A DNA stretch of 64,000 bases from Gonatopus flavifemur (Eukaryota; Arthropoda; Insecta; Hymenoptera; Dryinidae). The notes below the pieces were generated by a model. The model searched no databases. It was not told where the DNA came from and was given only the letters and a program-made list of their open reading frames with translations. The translations under genes were made by a program, and so were the position numbers. Shown piece by piece: positions 12,736 through 25,400 of the stretch (its first letter is position 1; every line of letters begins with the position of its first letter). The DNA lies in the NCBI GenBank assembly GCA_018340375.1, contig JAFFJZ010000001.1:54614001-54678000 (forward strand). Direction: 5' to 3'.

Positions 12736-13100
12736 CTTCCACCAGAGAAATGTTATTTTTTTTTCTTATAATAAATCACATCTTATGTTCATCGATTTTA
12801 AATTTGAGGACATCTTCAATGTGTACACAATTTCAATGACAACAATGAATAAATCATATCAATAGTGAGAAATTATGATCATGTGTCGTGAACGTTTTTG
12901 TTGTTCCTACTCGGTCCACGACGTTGACACCATTTTTCCATTAAAAATAAATTATCGTTACGGCAGTAAGATACGATTGATCTCAATGTCGCTCAAACAG
13001 CAAACAAGTGTATCAAATGAATCAAGGGTTCATTCATTCCATCAATCACAACAGTTAAATTGCAGAATAATTTGAGAATACAATATGAATTCTCCAGCAG

Positions 13101-13207
13101 TACACTGTAAAAAACATTCAGATTTTCCCTACACACAAATTCTCATTGTTCCAAAATCTCTTCTATACATGTGTATTTTAATTTTTAAAATACTCTTTCA
13201 CAGTGTA
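13101..13207. mobile_element. 107-bp TACACTGTAAA MITE
   Basis: TACACTGTAAAAAACATT and CTCTTTCACAGTGTA are near-perfect inverted ends, with TA as the outer dinucleotide on both sides. No coding capacity. Confidence 0.8.
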
Positions 13208-13382
13208 CATCATTATGCCATTTGGATACGTAGAAATCTGTTAGTCGTGTTGAATTCTCTCCTTTGAATCGAACAAAATTGTTGTTGTTTTCAAATGAGT
13301 GTTCTCATTATTTTAAATTTTACCCACAGCATGGAACTCAAATTGGGGTCAACGTTGCATAGCCGATCGTAATCCCTCGTAC

Positions 13383-13445
13383 CTGATGATTCTTCACATG
13401 CGATTGATCTTCGCTTTGTAATCACGGCTTCTCTCACAACCCTAG
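13383..13445 (-). CDS. Receptor exon 15: candidate tail exon, 63 nt
   Basis: Acceptor TTGTTTCAAATCAG|CTA with a pyrimidine-rich run, and donor ATCATCAG|GTACGAG, both good. Entered in phase 1 from exon 14 it reads [20 protein letters not shown] and leaves phase 1. The length is a multiple of three, so it could be a cassette. The next exon is not identified. Reading through the donor would add about 28 codons before a stop at 13291. Supported by splice sites and phase, not by recognised homology. Confidence 0.62.
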
Positions 13446-16400
13446 CTGATTTGAAACAACGAAACAGATAAGGGATGATAATATATAGATCAAAGTACAA
13501 GCGAAATTGTGTGAATGGTACAAACCTTCTAACTATTGATCACGAATCACTGAACTCTACATTAAACTGGAACCCACACTCCCCGGATGAAGCGATAAGA
13601 GACAGAGAGTTCATTTGCACCTTTTAGGTTTTTCCATATAGTTCTGTTCATCACTGAACTACGTTATAGAAAATTTTGGGAGTGCTGACCACAGTGAGTC
13701 GCAGAGTTCAATGTCACAAGTCAGACTTTTTCACCAGCATTGCCACTACTGCTACTGCTACCAGCTTGTGGCTTCTCCTGTTGTTTTTGTTGTTGTTCCT
13801 TGTTCTCCTTATCTCGTAATTTCTCTCGTTCTTTTTCTTTTTCAGCTTTCCTTTCTCTCAGGAGTTCCATCCGACGAGCGCGATGAAGACTTCCCGATGG
13901 GAACGTGGAGTCCTCTACCGCTGCAGCCGCTGCGGCAGACGCTCCTCGTTCCACGGCCGTCTGCTCAATAAATTATTTATCTCTGTATTTGATAATGTAT
14001 TTTCTACTCAACCTCGAGATTGGAGATATCATTTATCGGAGTACTTTCAATTAATCATTTTTTACACAAAAAACAAGCCAAATTCAATGTTTCAAGCTAA
14101 AATATTAATTTCAGTTTACTAAGCGGACTTGGTTCAGGAGGATTGAGACTGTTCAGTCGAATAAACTAAATATTTCATCTAGAATTGATCGATCATGACA
14201 TCCAGCATACATAAGCGTGGCCAGAATCTGGTTAATGTGGTGCCAATGCCCAAAACTTCACCCCTTGAACTCCCTTTATAATTTTCTTAAATTTTTGAAC
14301 CATAAAATTCTGATTTCGCCACCCCTTCGAGAGCTAATGTGGTGGCCAATCGTGGCCACGCCTATGCCAGCATATATTAACATCTGTGCGACTGGAATTT
14401 CCAACATTTGATGGAACTGAACACTAACAATTTCCTCCTCCGTAGGATTGTCAATCGGAAAAACAAAATCTGTTCCATCGGTTGAACCTATTATTAAGTA
14501 CAATCCCAAGTCCAGTTTTATTTGCTATTCGTCGAATCTTTGCAATAAGCTATCGAAGTCCAATTGAATAACAACTCCGAGTTGCAACAGTATTTTGAGA
14601 AGGATGAAGCGATTTAGATACCTACTTTCAAAATAAAACTGGCAGTTGAACTTTTAGCGACAGGGCTCTGTGCCGCGGATGGATGACTATGACTGTGGCT
14701 CTGAGCGCTAAAATATCCACCCAATTTTGGCTTGATGTGACGATTATGCATTTCCATGTGAACTATTTTCATAAATTCTATTTGTGCTGCTAATTTTTGA
14801 ATTTCCTCCTGCAACAATAAATATCATTCTTTGGAATCAGAAGTATCAGGGTTTAATGAGATCCAATAGTTTCCAAAAGATTTTTGTTAACCATTTGAAA
14901 ACTATTGCTTCAGACACTTTCATGTAGCAAACTTATAAGATAAATTAAAGGCAGTGAACACTGTGGCATGATACATCTTGCAATATGAAGGTGAATAAAT
15001 AGAATATAGAAATCCAGAAATTGAGAATACCTTTAATTCTTCATTCTCTTGATATAAGTCAGTTGTTTCTTCAGGTACAAGACCGATCCCGTTCAATGAA
15101 AAGCTCGCGGTGACGCCACGTGCTCTTGCTCGGCTATCCCATTGATCGCCTTGTCCTCTTAATACACGAAAGACCTGCAATGATTGGACAACGTTTACAG
15201 TTGTTCAAATTCTTCGGGAGATTAGGAAGAAATAATTTTGAAATTTCACCTTTGGACCGAATACTAGGAACACAGTGACCGATGTGGACAATTGAGTCCT
15301 CAAAAAACCCAGCAAATATTTGATATCCGGCCCAGCATGTGGAAAAATGAACACGCTGTGGAATACAAGAATGATGTTCAGTAAAAAGATGTTGTGTTAC
15401 TTTTGTTCGAATTTCTCATACGTACTGAATTGCGATCATCGTCGTATTAACAAGAGCGATATTGTAGATGGCATAACTAATTAATCTCGCTTCGTTGAAA
15501 AGGCTCTCTGCATTTCGAACGTTATAGCACACTCTGATGCCCCACGCGAGAAATAATATTTCTCCTGCAAAACGGGAAAATTCAGCGTTAAGATTCTTAC
15601 TAATTTCGAATATTTCCTAACAACTATTAATAAACGCTTTCTATTTCTTCTACAGTATGGTTTGCAGAGAATTCTGTCAAGAGGGGTGACGCTGTGAGCT
15701 TTCTCTCTTGTATCGAGCCAACCGATTATTTCCAAGAAGTGCGCAATTCAGTATAAAATATAGTTAATTGTAACCACTTTCTTTATCGTGATGCCAAATG
15801 ATCGAATCCCATTTAAAAATTTACCAGTAGCGCAAGGCTGACCCAGCCCTGACGAGCGTTGTTGGGAAGAAGTCTGACTAAGGGCTGGAACGATAAAATC
15901 ATTACAGCGATTGAAGAGTCTCAAAGTTGATACCTGGGACAACGGTGGTAAAAGATTGCCAACGTTGGCGTGAGCTTGATTCAATGATTCTGCCAAGGGT
16001 GGCTGATACAAAATTCTTGCTATAAAACCAAAATTGGTTCAATCCTGAACCAATGCTGGCAAAAACTTATGCCAACACTGTTCTAATTCTCATCTTTGTA
16101 CTGCCAGTACAGGTATGATATCACCTCTATTGTCAATCAACGTTGGCTTATTATCAATTTCCTACACTTGGCTGCCACGTCTGGTTTAAGTCATTGCCCG
16201 TGGTCAACATTGGCGGAATCACCAATGGTAAATTTTCACATGGGATGTCTCTGTAGAACAGGAAGTTCTTACTTTCTTCAAATAATCCCAGTGAAACCCT
16301 ATCACAGTGTTATTGTCAGACTAAAGGGGACTTGTAGAGTAAATCAAGGGAAATTTCAACGCATAGAGAAGAATTTGCTGTAAAATTGACCTTATGTCCG

Positions 16401-19400
16401 ATAAATATACACCGAGAGAAAAAGCATGCTTTAGAAGCATGACACACTTCAATGCTTCTAACGCATTTGTTACAACGTACTTTTAACGCTCGGGACTCAT
16501 GCAGTTGACGCACGAGACCATGCTTTTTGGGTATGTGTCGCATGCTTTCTAAGCATGGGTACCAAGCGTTGGAAGCACGTTATGACGAATGCATTAGAAA
16601 CTTTGGTGCGTCATACTTCTGCAGTATGCTTTTTCTCTCGGTGTAGGGATAACATCCAATTGCTGTGATTTATAACGCAATATCTATTAGATTTATCGCA
16701 ATTTATGTGATCACTGTAGCAAATTTTCATTTTTGAGGAGACTTTGGTTGAATTTTTTAAGGAATTTCGGTATATTTTACAGCAATTCAATGCTGTTCCT
16801 ACAATTACACACTCTGTGCTCCACAACAGCACATTTGAATCTATATTTTTTTCAAAATAACTACAGTGTGGTATCTGAATCAAAATGGTCAGAATTAAAG
16901 TGTCACAACATCGTGATATGAAGTTAGAGTGATGTTATACCATATCGGTTCGGAAAGATTCATTTTACAGGTGAATTCCAAATCCTCAGATTAAGAGGGT
17001 ATTCTGGTTTAGACACCCGGATTTTTGGGGCTTTTTCGGACGCCATGAAAAGAATCCATGTTTTTACCATCCATTTCTTCACTGGTTATTTATTGACATT
17101 TGGAAATTTCAAAACATTGGGAATATTATAAAAAAATCGAAATTAAAGAAACTGCAGACCGGCAGAGTGAGGGATCATAAAAAATTATCGTGACCTGGTG
17201 TGCAGGATTCCAGTCCACCTAGTGATCTGAAAAAACTTTCTTTTTCGTGAATTCCTAAAGAAGGAGGATGCAGCTATCGCACTACGAAGAGTTTTTTTGG
17301 CAAAAAATTTTTTTTCACAATATGGTGGCGGTTTGAAAAAAATGTTACGTTTTTTCCCTAATTTTTCTCGCCTTTCGGGATTCGAAAGGAAAAAAAAACG
17401 ACGAGATTCCTCAAAAAATTCCTCGTAGTACGGAACTGCAATGTATGAAGGAGCTCTGTGCCAAATATCAAGTAAATCGGTTGAGTAGAACTTGAGACAT
17501 CATGCACACCGTTCCGAAAAAAAGCAGTTTCGAGAAAAACGTGTTTGAAGATCCGAGCACAATTTCAAACAGTCTACAAGTGAAGAGTTAAATTTGTTCC
17601 GATTCTGCATATAAATTGTTTTCAAGATGCAGCCAAAACCAGCCCTGTTTCAGCTGAAACTAAGCGCTGAAAACAAATGCTGACACAATGGGTTAGACTG
17701 AATTGCAGTAAATTTTTCAAGGAAGATGCAGCGACATTCAGTCGGACTCCTCAGAGTGTAAGTGTTACAATGGTACATTATACTCACATGTTCTCACAAA
17801 ACCCTCCTGAAAACATGTCCTCAAAAGTCTAAACTATGAAAATATGCAAAAAGAAAAAAATAGGGTTTTCCAAAATTCTAGACCAGAATACCCCCTCAAA
17901 TGAGAATATGGAACATCTGTTTGTAATCAATGTCTAAATGGAGATCTAAAGAAAGCACGCAGTATATAAATGAGAGTAATGGTTCATTAACAATTTACTA
18001 TAATCCATTTTTTGCAGAGAAGTTTCATAACTGAGGGTTTGCGCTATCAACTCACCTATGGCTAAACTATGGTCCCACCAATTAAAAGAACACTGGTAGA
18101 ATTTCAATCCATCACTGTCCGCAATCACCTCGGCGTAAGGTGGCGCGCTTAATGTCCACGTTGAGAGATAAATCAACATCACTAATAATATTGGCACCAT
18201 CCATTGCAACAGTTGTTTATCCGTCAACTTGACTTTATGAGCGCTTTTAACTCGATACGTCAAAGATACTCTGTAATTATAGTAAGGAATGTTGTTGATT
18301 GACTATTAAGTGTACAAATCGTGGAAAATCACAAAACAACATCACTGACCTCCAGGTTTTCATGAGCAGAGCTGTATAAGAGATGCAAAAGCCCAAATGC
18401 CTTGTCCATTTAGTAGCAATGCACGAATACATGTCAAGCACTGGAAATATTGCTGCCATCTGAAAACATTCGAGTCTCACATAATTTTCTTGCAATTCAA
18501 GGCACTATTATTCGACTGCAATCGATTTACCTCTAAATACATTATGGCACAGCCAAGAAGAGTGATGGATAAAAATATTGGTGAAGCTACTTTGAAAACT
18601 TTGAGTTTCCTATGCTGGTACATGTAAACCACCAAAAACAATACACCAAACACGCAGGAAATTGAGAACACCAGCAGAGTAATCCTATAAGAAAAGTAAA
18701 ACTTGTTCAGAAGAAATGTTGGAGTTTTCATTACCAAATGAATCATTCAGAAACAATCAGAATAATATTTTCCTTGAGAATTGATAATAAAAAATCCTCA
18801 CAGCAGGAATTTAGAATAATTTCAAGTTTCAAAATTACCTAAACGGCCAGTGATATGTGGCCAAACAAGGTTCAGGTCCTCTACACACAGCACATCCAGG
18901 TGCACATCTCAAACATCGAAAGGCTTTCGTATACAAATCACTCTTGTTTTCTTGCATTGACCTCCAAGCAGCTGAAAATATGATACATCAATCCGATGAG
19001 TCCAAAGAGAGAATCATAATATAAATTTAGTAAGAAATGATCGATCTGTCCGGAGCGTGGTTTCAAAATACATAAAAATTCTCATTGTTTTAAAAGAAAC
19101 CATAAGAATATATGAATTTTTATCTAATCGTTCCCAAGCTTGATGCTCGGAATTTATGGCACTTCTCTAGAAGAAAGACAAAATATAAATGGAGAAACTT
19201 CCACAGCAGCACATATCATTAAGCTCCGGTAGGAACTTATTCGTGTATTCGATTGAGTAACGATCTGGAGCAATTTACAATCAATCGAGTAATCATTTTG
19301 GTTTCTGTGTTTGAGTAGTGCAAGAAGGTCATCTAATCAAGCATACGTTAGGGTTTCTTTTGGAGAAGTTTACAGGATTTTTGTAAATATTCGAATAATA

Positions 19401-22400
19401 ATCCTGAAGACATCAGCTGGAATCTATCGGTAACTACCATGACTTGTGATAAAAAATTTGTATGGAAGATTTTAGCTGGTAAGATGAATAGTCTGAAGCT
19501 ACTTGATTCATTTCTGTAGAAAAAATACTCTAAAAAAATTGAATAAACAATTACCACAGTTAGCCGATACATCCCGGCCGATATTTTCAGGGTTATTTTT
19601 GAACGTTAGTTGAGTACTGTCCCATTTCACAATTATTCCTCCGTGTACATTACATTAGATGTCATTGAATTTCAGGAGTTATCATAAATCGTATACCATC
19701 CCTGACAATTTCGAATAAAATTGATTTATTTTATTTTAACCAACCTTCAACGAGCATCCCATTGAAACCAGATTTATGACGTGGATCAATACTGTAAAAT
19801 CCACGTCTACATTGACAAACGTAAGCACCTTTTCTCCAGCCAGCGCCAACAATATCTTCAGTTGAATTCTTAAAGTTGTGAGGACTCCGATATTCGCACT
19901 ACAAAGAGTACAGATTCATGGTGATATTTGGAAGATATGAATTTTGACTTTATAAAATAAAATGGAAAGAAGTTGGAACTCATGGACTGCAGTGATCGTA
20001 TTTTTGAGTCAAATCACGTGATTGAGCTTCATTCAGGCATCAATTGACTTGTAGGAAAACTCGGCTTAAATTACTACACAGGAAAAATAATTTAGCTGCA
20101 GTAGCGATGTGACTGGCACGAACACGTGCAGCCATTAAATTAGCTCATTCACGGAGAAAAATAATAGAATGAAAATTAGTGGTTAAGTTCATTCGATACA
20201 TTATTCATACACGGAAAGAAATTTTGAGCTATATCAGCTAAATTTTAGCTATTACAGCTAAATATTTTAGCACCCACAGGACAGCTAATTTTATAGCAAC
20301 ATTAGCTGAAATTCAGCTACAGGAGCTAGAAAAATGGCTGTCCATCTCGCAGCTAACTCTCTTCTGTAAGTTGGGAATGATTTAAAAGTCAATCCCAACG
20401 TCCTATTAATGATACGAGTGTTCTCCAGAAACATTGCAATTGGTGCAATTCTCTCCACATGGCGGGAGACTTGCACCACCCGGTTGTCATTTTCGCACCA
20501 CCCTGCGAATTAGCTCTTTATCTCTCCCTGCACGGAAAATATAATTTAGCTGCAGCAGCTGAGTAGCTAGCACGGACACGGACAGCCATTGAATTAGCTC
20601 CTGCAGCCAAATTTTAGCTGTTACCGCGAATAAATTGACTACAAATGCAAATTTTTTTGCTGTAACAGCTAAAATTTAGCTGCAGAAGCTCATTCAATGG
20701 CTGTCCGTGTCCGTGCTAGCTACTCAGCTGCTGCAGCTAAAACATTTTTCCCGTGTGTGAGTAATTGATACCTTGATCTAAATAATAAACACTATTTTTT
20801 AATCAAATTATGAATATTAATTTGAAATTGATAATTGAATTGATGAATGGCATCCCATGATTTAAGCTACACGTGCAAAAACAACTCGGAAATCTTTGTA
20901 AGATCAAGAGATATCTGTTGTGGTGCATGTCACCTCATGGTGCAAGTGTCCCCACTCTCCCCTACAACATTTTTCAGTGAATTAATAGTATTATTTCTCA
21001 TCTCTGGAGAGGTACTCCTCAAATGTGGAATAGAATATTACAACTGCAATCATTTTTGTTACATTCTGTAAGAAAGCCTTTGAGAGCGACAGGCAATTGT
21101 TACGACATTCGACACAATAATACTATTTTACTGCATGATTTTTCTTCGTGTGCAGTTGAATTTTAATTATAACAGCAAAAAAATTTGCTATTGTAGCGAA
21201 TTTATTTGCTATAACAGCTAAAACTTAGCTGCAGAAGCTAATTTGATGGCTGTCCATGTCCATGCTGCAGCTGAATTATTTTTTCCGTGGAGAATTTTGA
21301 TAATTATACCGAATAATACGGTTAAACCAATTGACCGACATCTTTTTCACAGTAAGATCATTCAGAATTAGGACGAGATTCTGAAATAGTTATGTTTAGG
21401 TTTGGCGAAACACTTAATTACAAAATGTTCAAATAATAAAATGTCATCAAATTCCGAGGAAGTCGAAGTTCTACACGGGAAAAATATGTACTATAGAATG
21501 GGCAATAGAAGAATTTTCACATCTCATTGCCAATTATACAACAATTCATTGTTTTTATAGCAACACAGAGTTGTTGAATAAACTAGCGATGGTGTCACAA
21601 TTCTTCTTGGGATCCCTGTTGAAAAAACCCAGCATAATCCAACAAGAAAACAACCTGGTCTCAGCTGAACCAACTTGATTTCGGTTGGACTAACAAAAGT
21701 TAGTTCTAGGTGGTTCTAGGTTGGCTCAACAACCAATATGGGTACAATTTGCTTCCAGTTAGACTGGCTTGATTCCAATTGTACCATCTGAAACTCACTT
21801 CATTCCAATTGTACCAATATCAGAGTGATTTTGGAAACTCATTATGATGCACGTCTCCACAAATAAAAACAACCTAACAAACTGATCACCGAGTATCCGC
21901 CTAGTTGCAAAATTTTACAATACCATGCCTTTCGAATTGGTAATGGATAAACAAAGAGAAATTTCGAAATCCCAGTGGGACAAATCTGTGACGAAATTCA
22001 ATGAAAATGTCAAAGCTTTGGAGAAGTTCTAGAAGTTCTATTCTACTGAAGTTTCAAAGATTTATTTATTGTCATCTGAGGTCATAACAAGTATGGTCCG
22101 ACTCAGCTCGGTACTCACTCGGCAAGGTAGAACGATGCAAGTTGGTATCGACTTGTAGGTAGAATTATATCATTATATTAGGTAGTAGCAACTTAGATAG
22201 AACCAATCTAGTTCTATGTAGGTCGATCATACGCAACATGTCCCTACCTGACATGGTTCGACCATTTAACCAAATTTCTACTGGTCCTCCCCAGCATGGT
22301 TGAACCTAAATAAACCCAAGTGGGTTTCTTCAACAGGGATATCAGCAGAATCCTGTGTCGATCTGACTACACTCGGTAGATGAATCGCTAGCGGAATCTA

Positions 22401-25400
22401 CTCTGTATGCATTCTAGAATAATTTACGTGGTATAGTTACCTGCGTTGTGTCATTTTGACATTTATGAGTGCCTTTGAAGATTGCTATTTGATTCCCACT
22501 TGTGTCATCGTTCTTTAGAAATGGCGGGGGATCACATTGATTCACTTCCAATTTACTAATATCGATATCTATGCTAAGAAATTCTCGTACACTGTAAAAC
22601 ACAACACAATATTATTTGTATATATACAGTGGTTTGCATAATTCCATATTATAGACAAAAGTTGTTTTATTTATAATCCATGTATATCAGAATCCCACCA
22701 TTTTAGCATCTACATCTTCTCAAACAAATAATCAGCATCATTCACAGAATAACTATCCCTTCCTCGAGAGAAAATGATTCGGATCTCTGTGAATTTAATC
22801 ATATCTATCCATTCAGCATATGTGGATATGGTATCTATCACCCACACAGCATAAATTTCTCAGTAATATCTTCAGAATATTCTGCAACATTCTGGAAATT
22901 TTGTAATATTGTCAGAATATCATAGAGACACGACTGAAATATTCATGCTATGTGGGCAGATATCTGATAGGTATTCAAATGTCCGTCCAATATTCATTTG
23001 ACGTTCATGAAATCTCCATTGGATATCCCAAATATCCTGGATATCCAATAGATGTCTGATAGATATCTGTATGAGTAATTCAATCGAAAAATTGAAGAAT
23101 TTAGATTCATTTGAATCGAAATAGATCTGCAAGGAAAAATTTCACCAAGCTCAATCTACATTTTATATACATTATCTTCCCATTTCCTTCATTTTTACAT
23201 GATTCCTGGAGTATGCATGAACATCTCAATAGATCCAAGTGAACCAGGAAACCATTGACAACTCCATAATACAGTAATGATTTCATTACGATACAAGATT
23301 ATTCCCACATCAAAGAATTTTTTGCCAAGCTCATTATCGAATTCGAGATTCTTCGATCAAATCTGTTACGGAACGTTATGAATTTAATCAACAGTCTATT
23401 TGCGTTTCAAAGTCAATTTCATGAAAAGGACGATACCTTGATCGTAATATGAGGCAAACCGAAACTGCTTGAAGTTTGATTTACTCACCGCAAACAATTT
23501 ACAAGGTGGAACAAAGGTGGAATGCGGTGGTCCATGCTACGTGTACATAGCGTTAGATAGATAGATTTAATACGCGTTCACTATTACGATATACCAAGAA
23601 AACGTCATTCTTGGAATAGCTCCGAACATAAATCACTACTACATCGAGTATTGTTCTGTTTCGTTGATTAAAAGCATAATTACACTCAATTCCAGGATAA
23701 AATTCAATCGTAAACTACCCTTATTTTGAGTATACTTTATGCTTGAATCGGACATATTTTTATATCGAAATGAAATGTCATTATATTCACGTCGAGTGTC
23801 ATACGCTTCATTCGAGCGGAATAATACTTGAAATAATTGAAGTGATGTTGGAGTGATTTGAAGAAGTGCTGACTTCATCTTATGTCCATAGTTTCCTAGT
23901 TAATTCTATTGGGAACAGTTGTATAATCAAAATATCATGCTCACCCATGTCTGGCATCCGGAGGTCTTACGTTTACGCTGTAGGAAATGAGCCATCTCTG
24001 ATTTTTGCAGGAAAAATATGGAATAGTCCACCAACTTCTGTTTTAATGGGAAAAAAAATTGGTGATTTATTTTACGTTAAGGGTCAATGGAAAATATTCA
24101 ATTTCGAAACAACATGAACCAAAATTCAAAAATATTCTTGTCATATTAATGGAATAATTAACGTTCCGTAGCAACACATAATTTTCAAGTTGATGTCAAG
24201 ATGATATCAAACTCAACTGATATTTTTCATCAATCGAAATGACTCGAGCTTGACTGGTTTTAATTTCTACATAATGTCCTATCCTAGTAACATCAGAATG
24301 TTGTGTAGCTATATACCCTAGTAGCATGTTTAGAATATCCTACAGATGTTCATAGAACATTCAAATATGCAAAAATATTCCATGGATGTTCATATATTCA
24401 ATACTTATATTCTGTGCATGATCATAGAATATTCCAAACATTCTTGTGCTACTTGGGTAATACTATGCATGGTCACAGAGTATCTAGATTAACATTTGTC
24501 TATCTATTTTTCTATCTATCTTTGATACCTCCAATTGATTCACACTTTTGAATTGAATTTCCTTTTTTCGAGTAGAAAAAAGCCGAATTTTAAAAAGAAT
24601 ATGTTATTAACTTGGTATTTTCCGTTCTCAAGTTACGATTCGAAATTTTGAATCCCGTTTGGTTGGAATTTGGGAAATTTCAAATCACTTTACCTACGGA
24701 ACGAAGGATACTGGGATGACTCAAATGTTCGTTCAGAAATTCGCTCTCTTTCACCTTTCAAAAATATAAATCAGATACACGCAAACTATTACTATTCATA
24801 TTCAGCATAATTTCCCAAGTGGCAAATTTTTTCAAATTGTTATTAATGGATAGAAGAACTCCAATATCGCGGGCAATGGCGAATAACTTTTATTTAAAAA
24901 AGTATAATCCGACGTTTCGACCGAGTTTCGGCCATTTTCAAGGATAATACATAATCTGTGAAATCACAGTGTAAAATGAGTACAAAATTGAGGTATAACA
25001 TAGTGAATTATCAGAAAAATTATCACAAGAATTACATTTCATGATAGTGTCGTATCATTATTATGTGTCGGAAAAATTTGAAGTAATAGTAATAATAATT
25101 GTGGTAATAATAATCCGGTAACTGTGCGTTACTGTTGCTCCGCGTGTATATAACGATGAAGAACATATATTGTATATAAAACAATAGATATATTATATAT
25201 AAAAAGATAAATATATGTAAACACAAGAGTATATATATATTGTATATAAGACCATGTTGAATATCAACAGGGTTTATTGAGAGATTCTTACGATTTTGGT
25301 CTTATCGTGTGTTATGAAATCTTGGTGGGATAATTGTATATTGTATATAATTTTTCACTTGGGTTGGAATGAAATTGAGACAGGGACAATTTTTTAGTAT

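Noticed and set aside
14276..14509. 77-codon minus frame between receptor exons 13 and 14
   Set aside because: No splice sites in phase. The sequence is a GTGGCCA-rich repeat, and exons 13 and 14 join directly in phase.
23490..23550. Minus frame [16 protein letters not shown] with a donor, in phase with receptor exon 4
   Set aside because: No acceptor or signal peptide, and no likeness to the expected Cache segment; exon 3 joins exon 4 in phase without it. Kept only as a remote alternative start.
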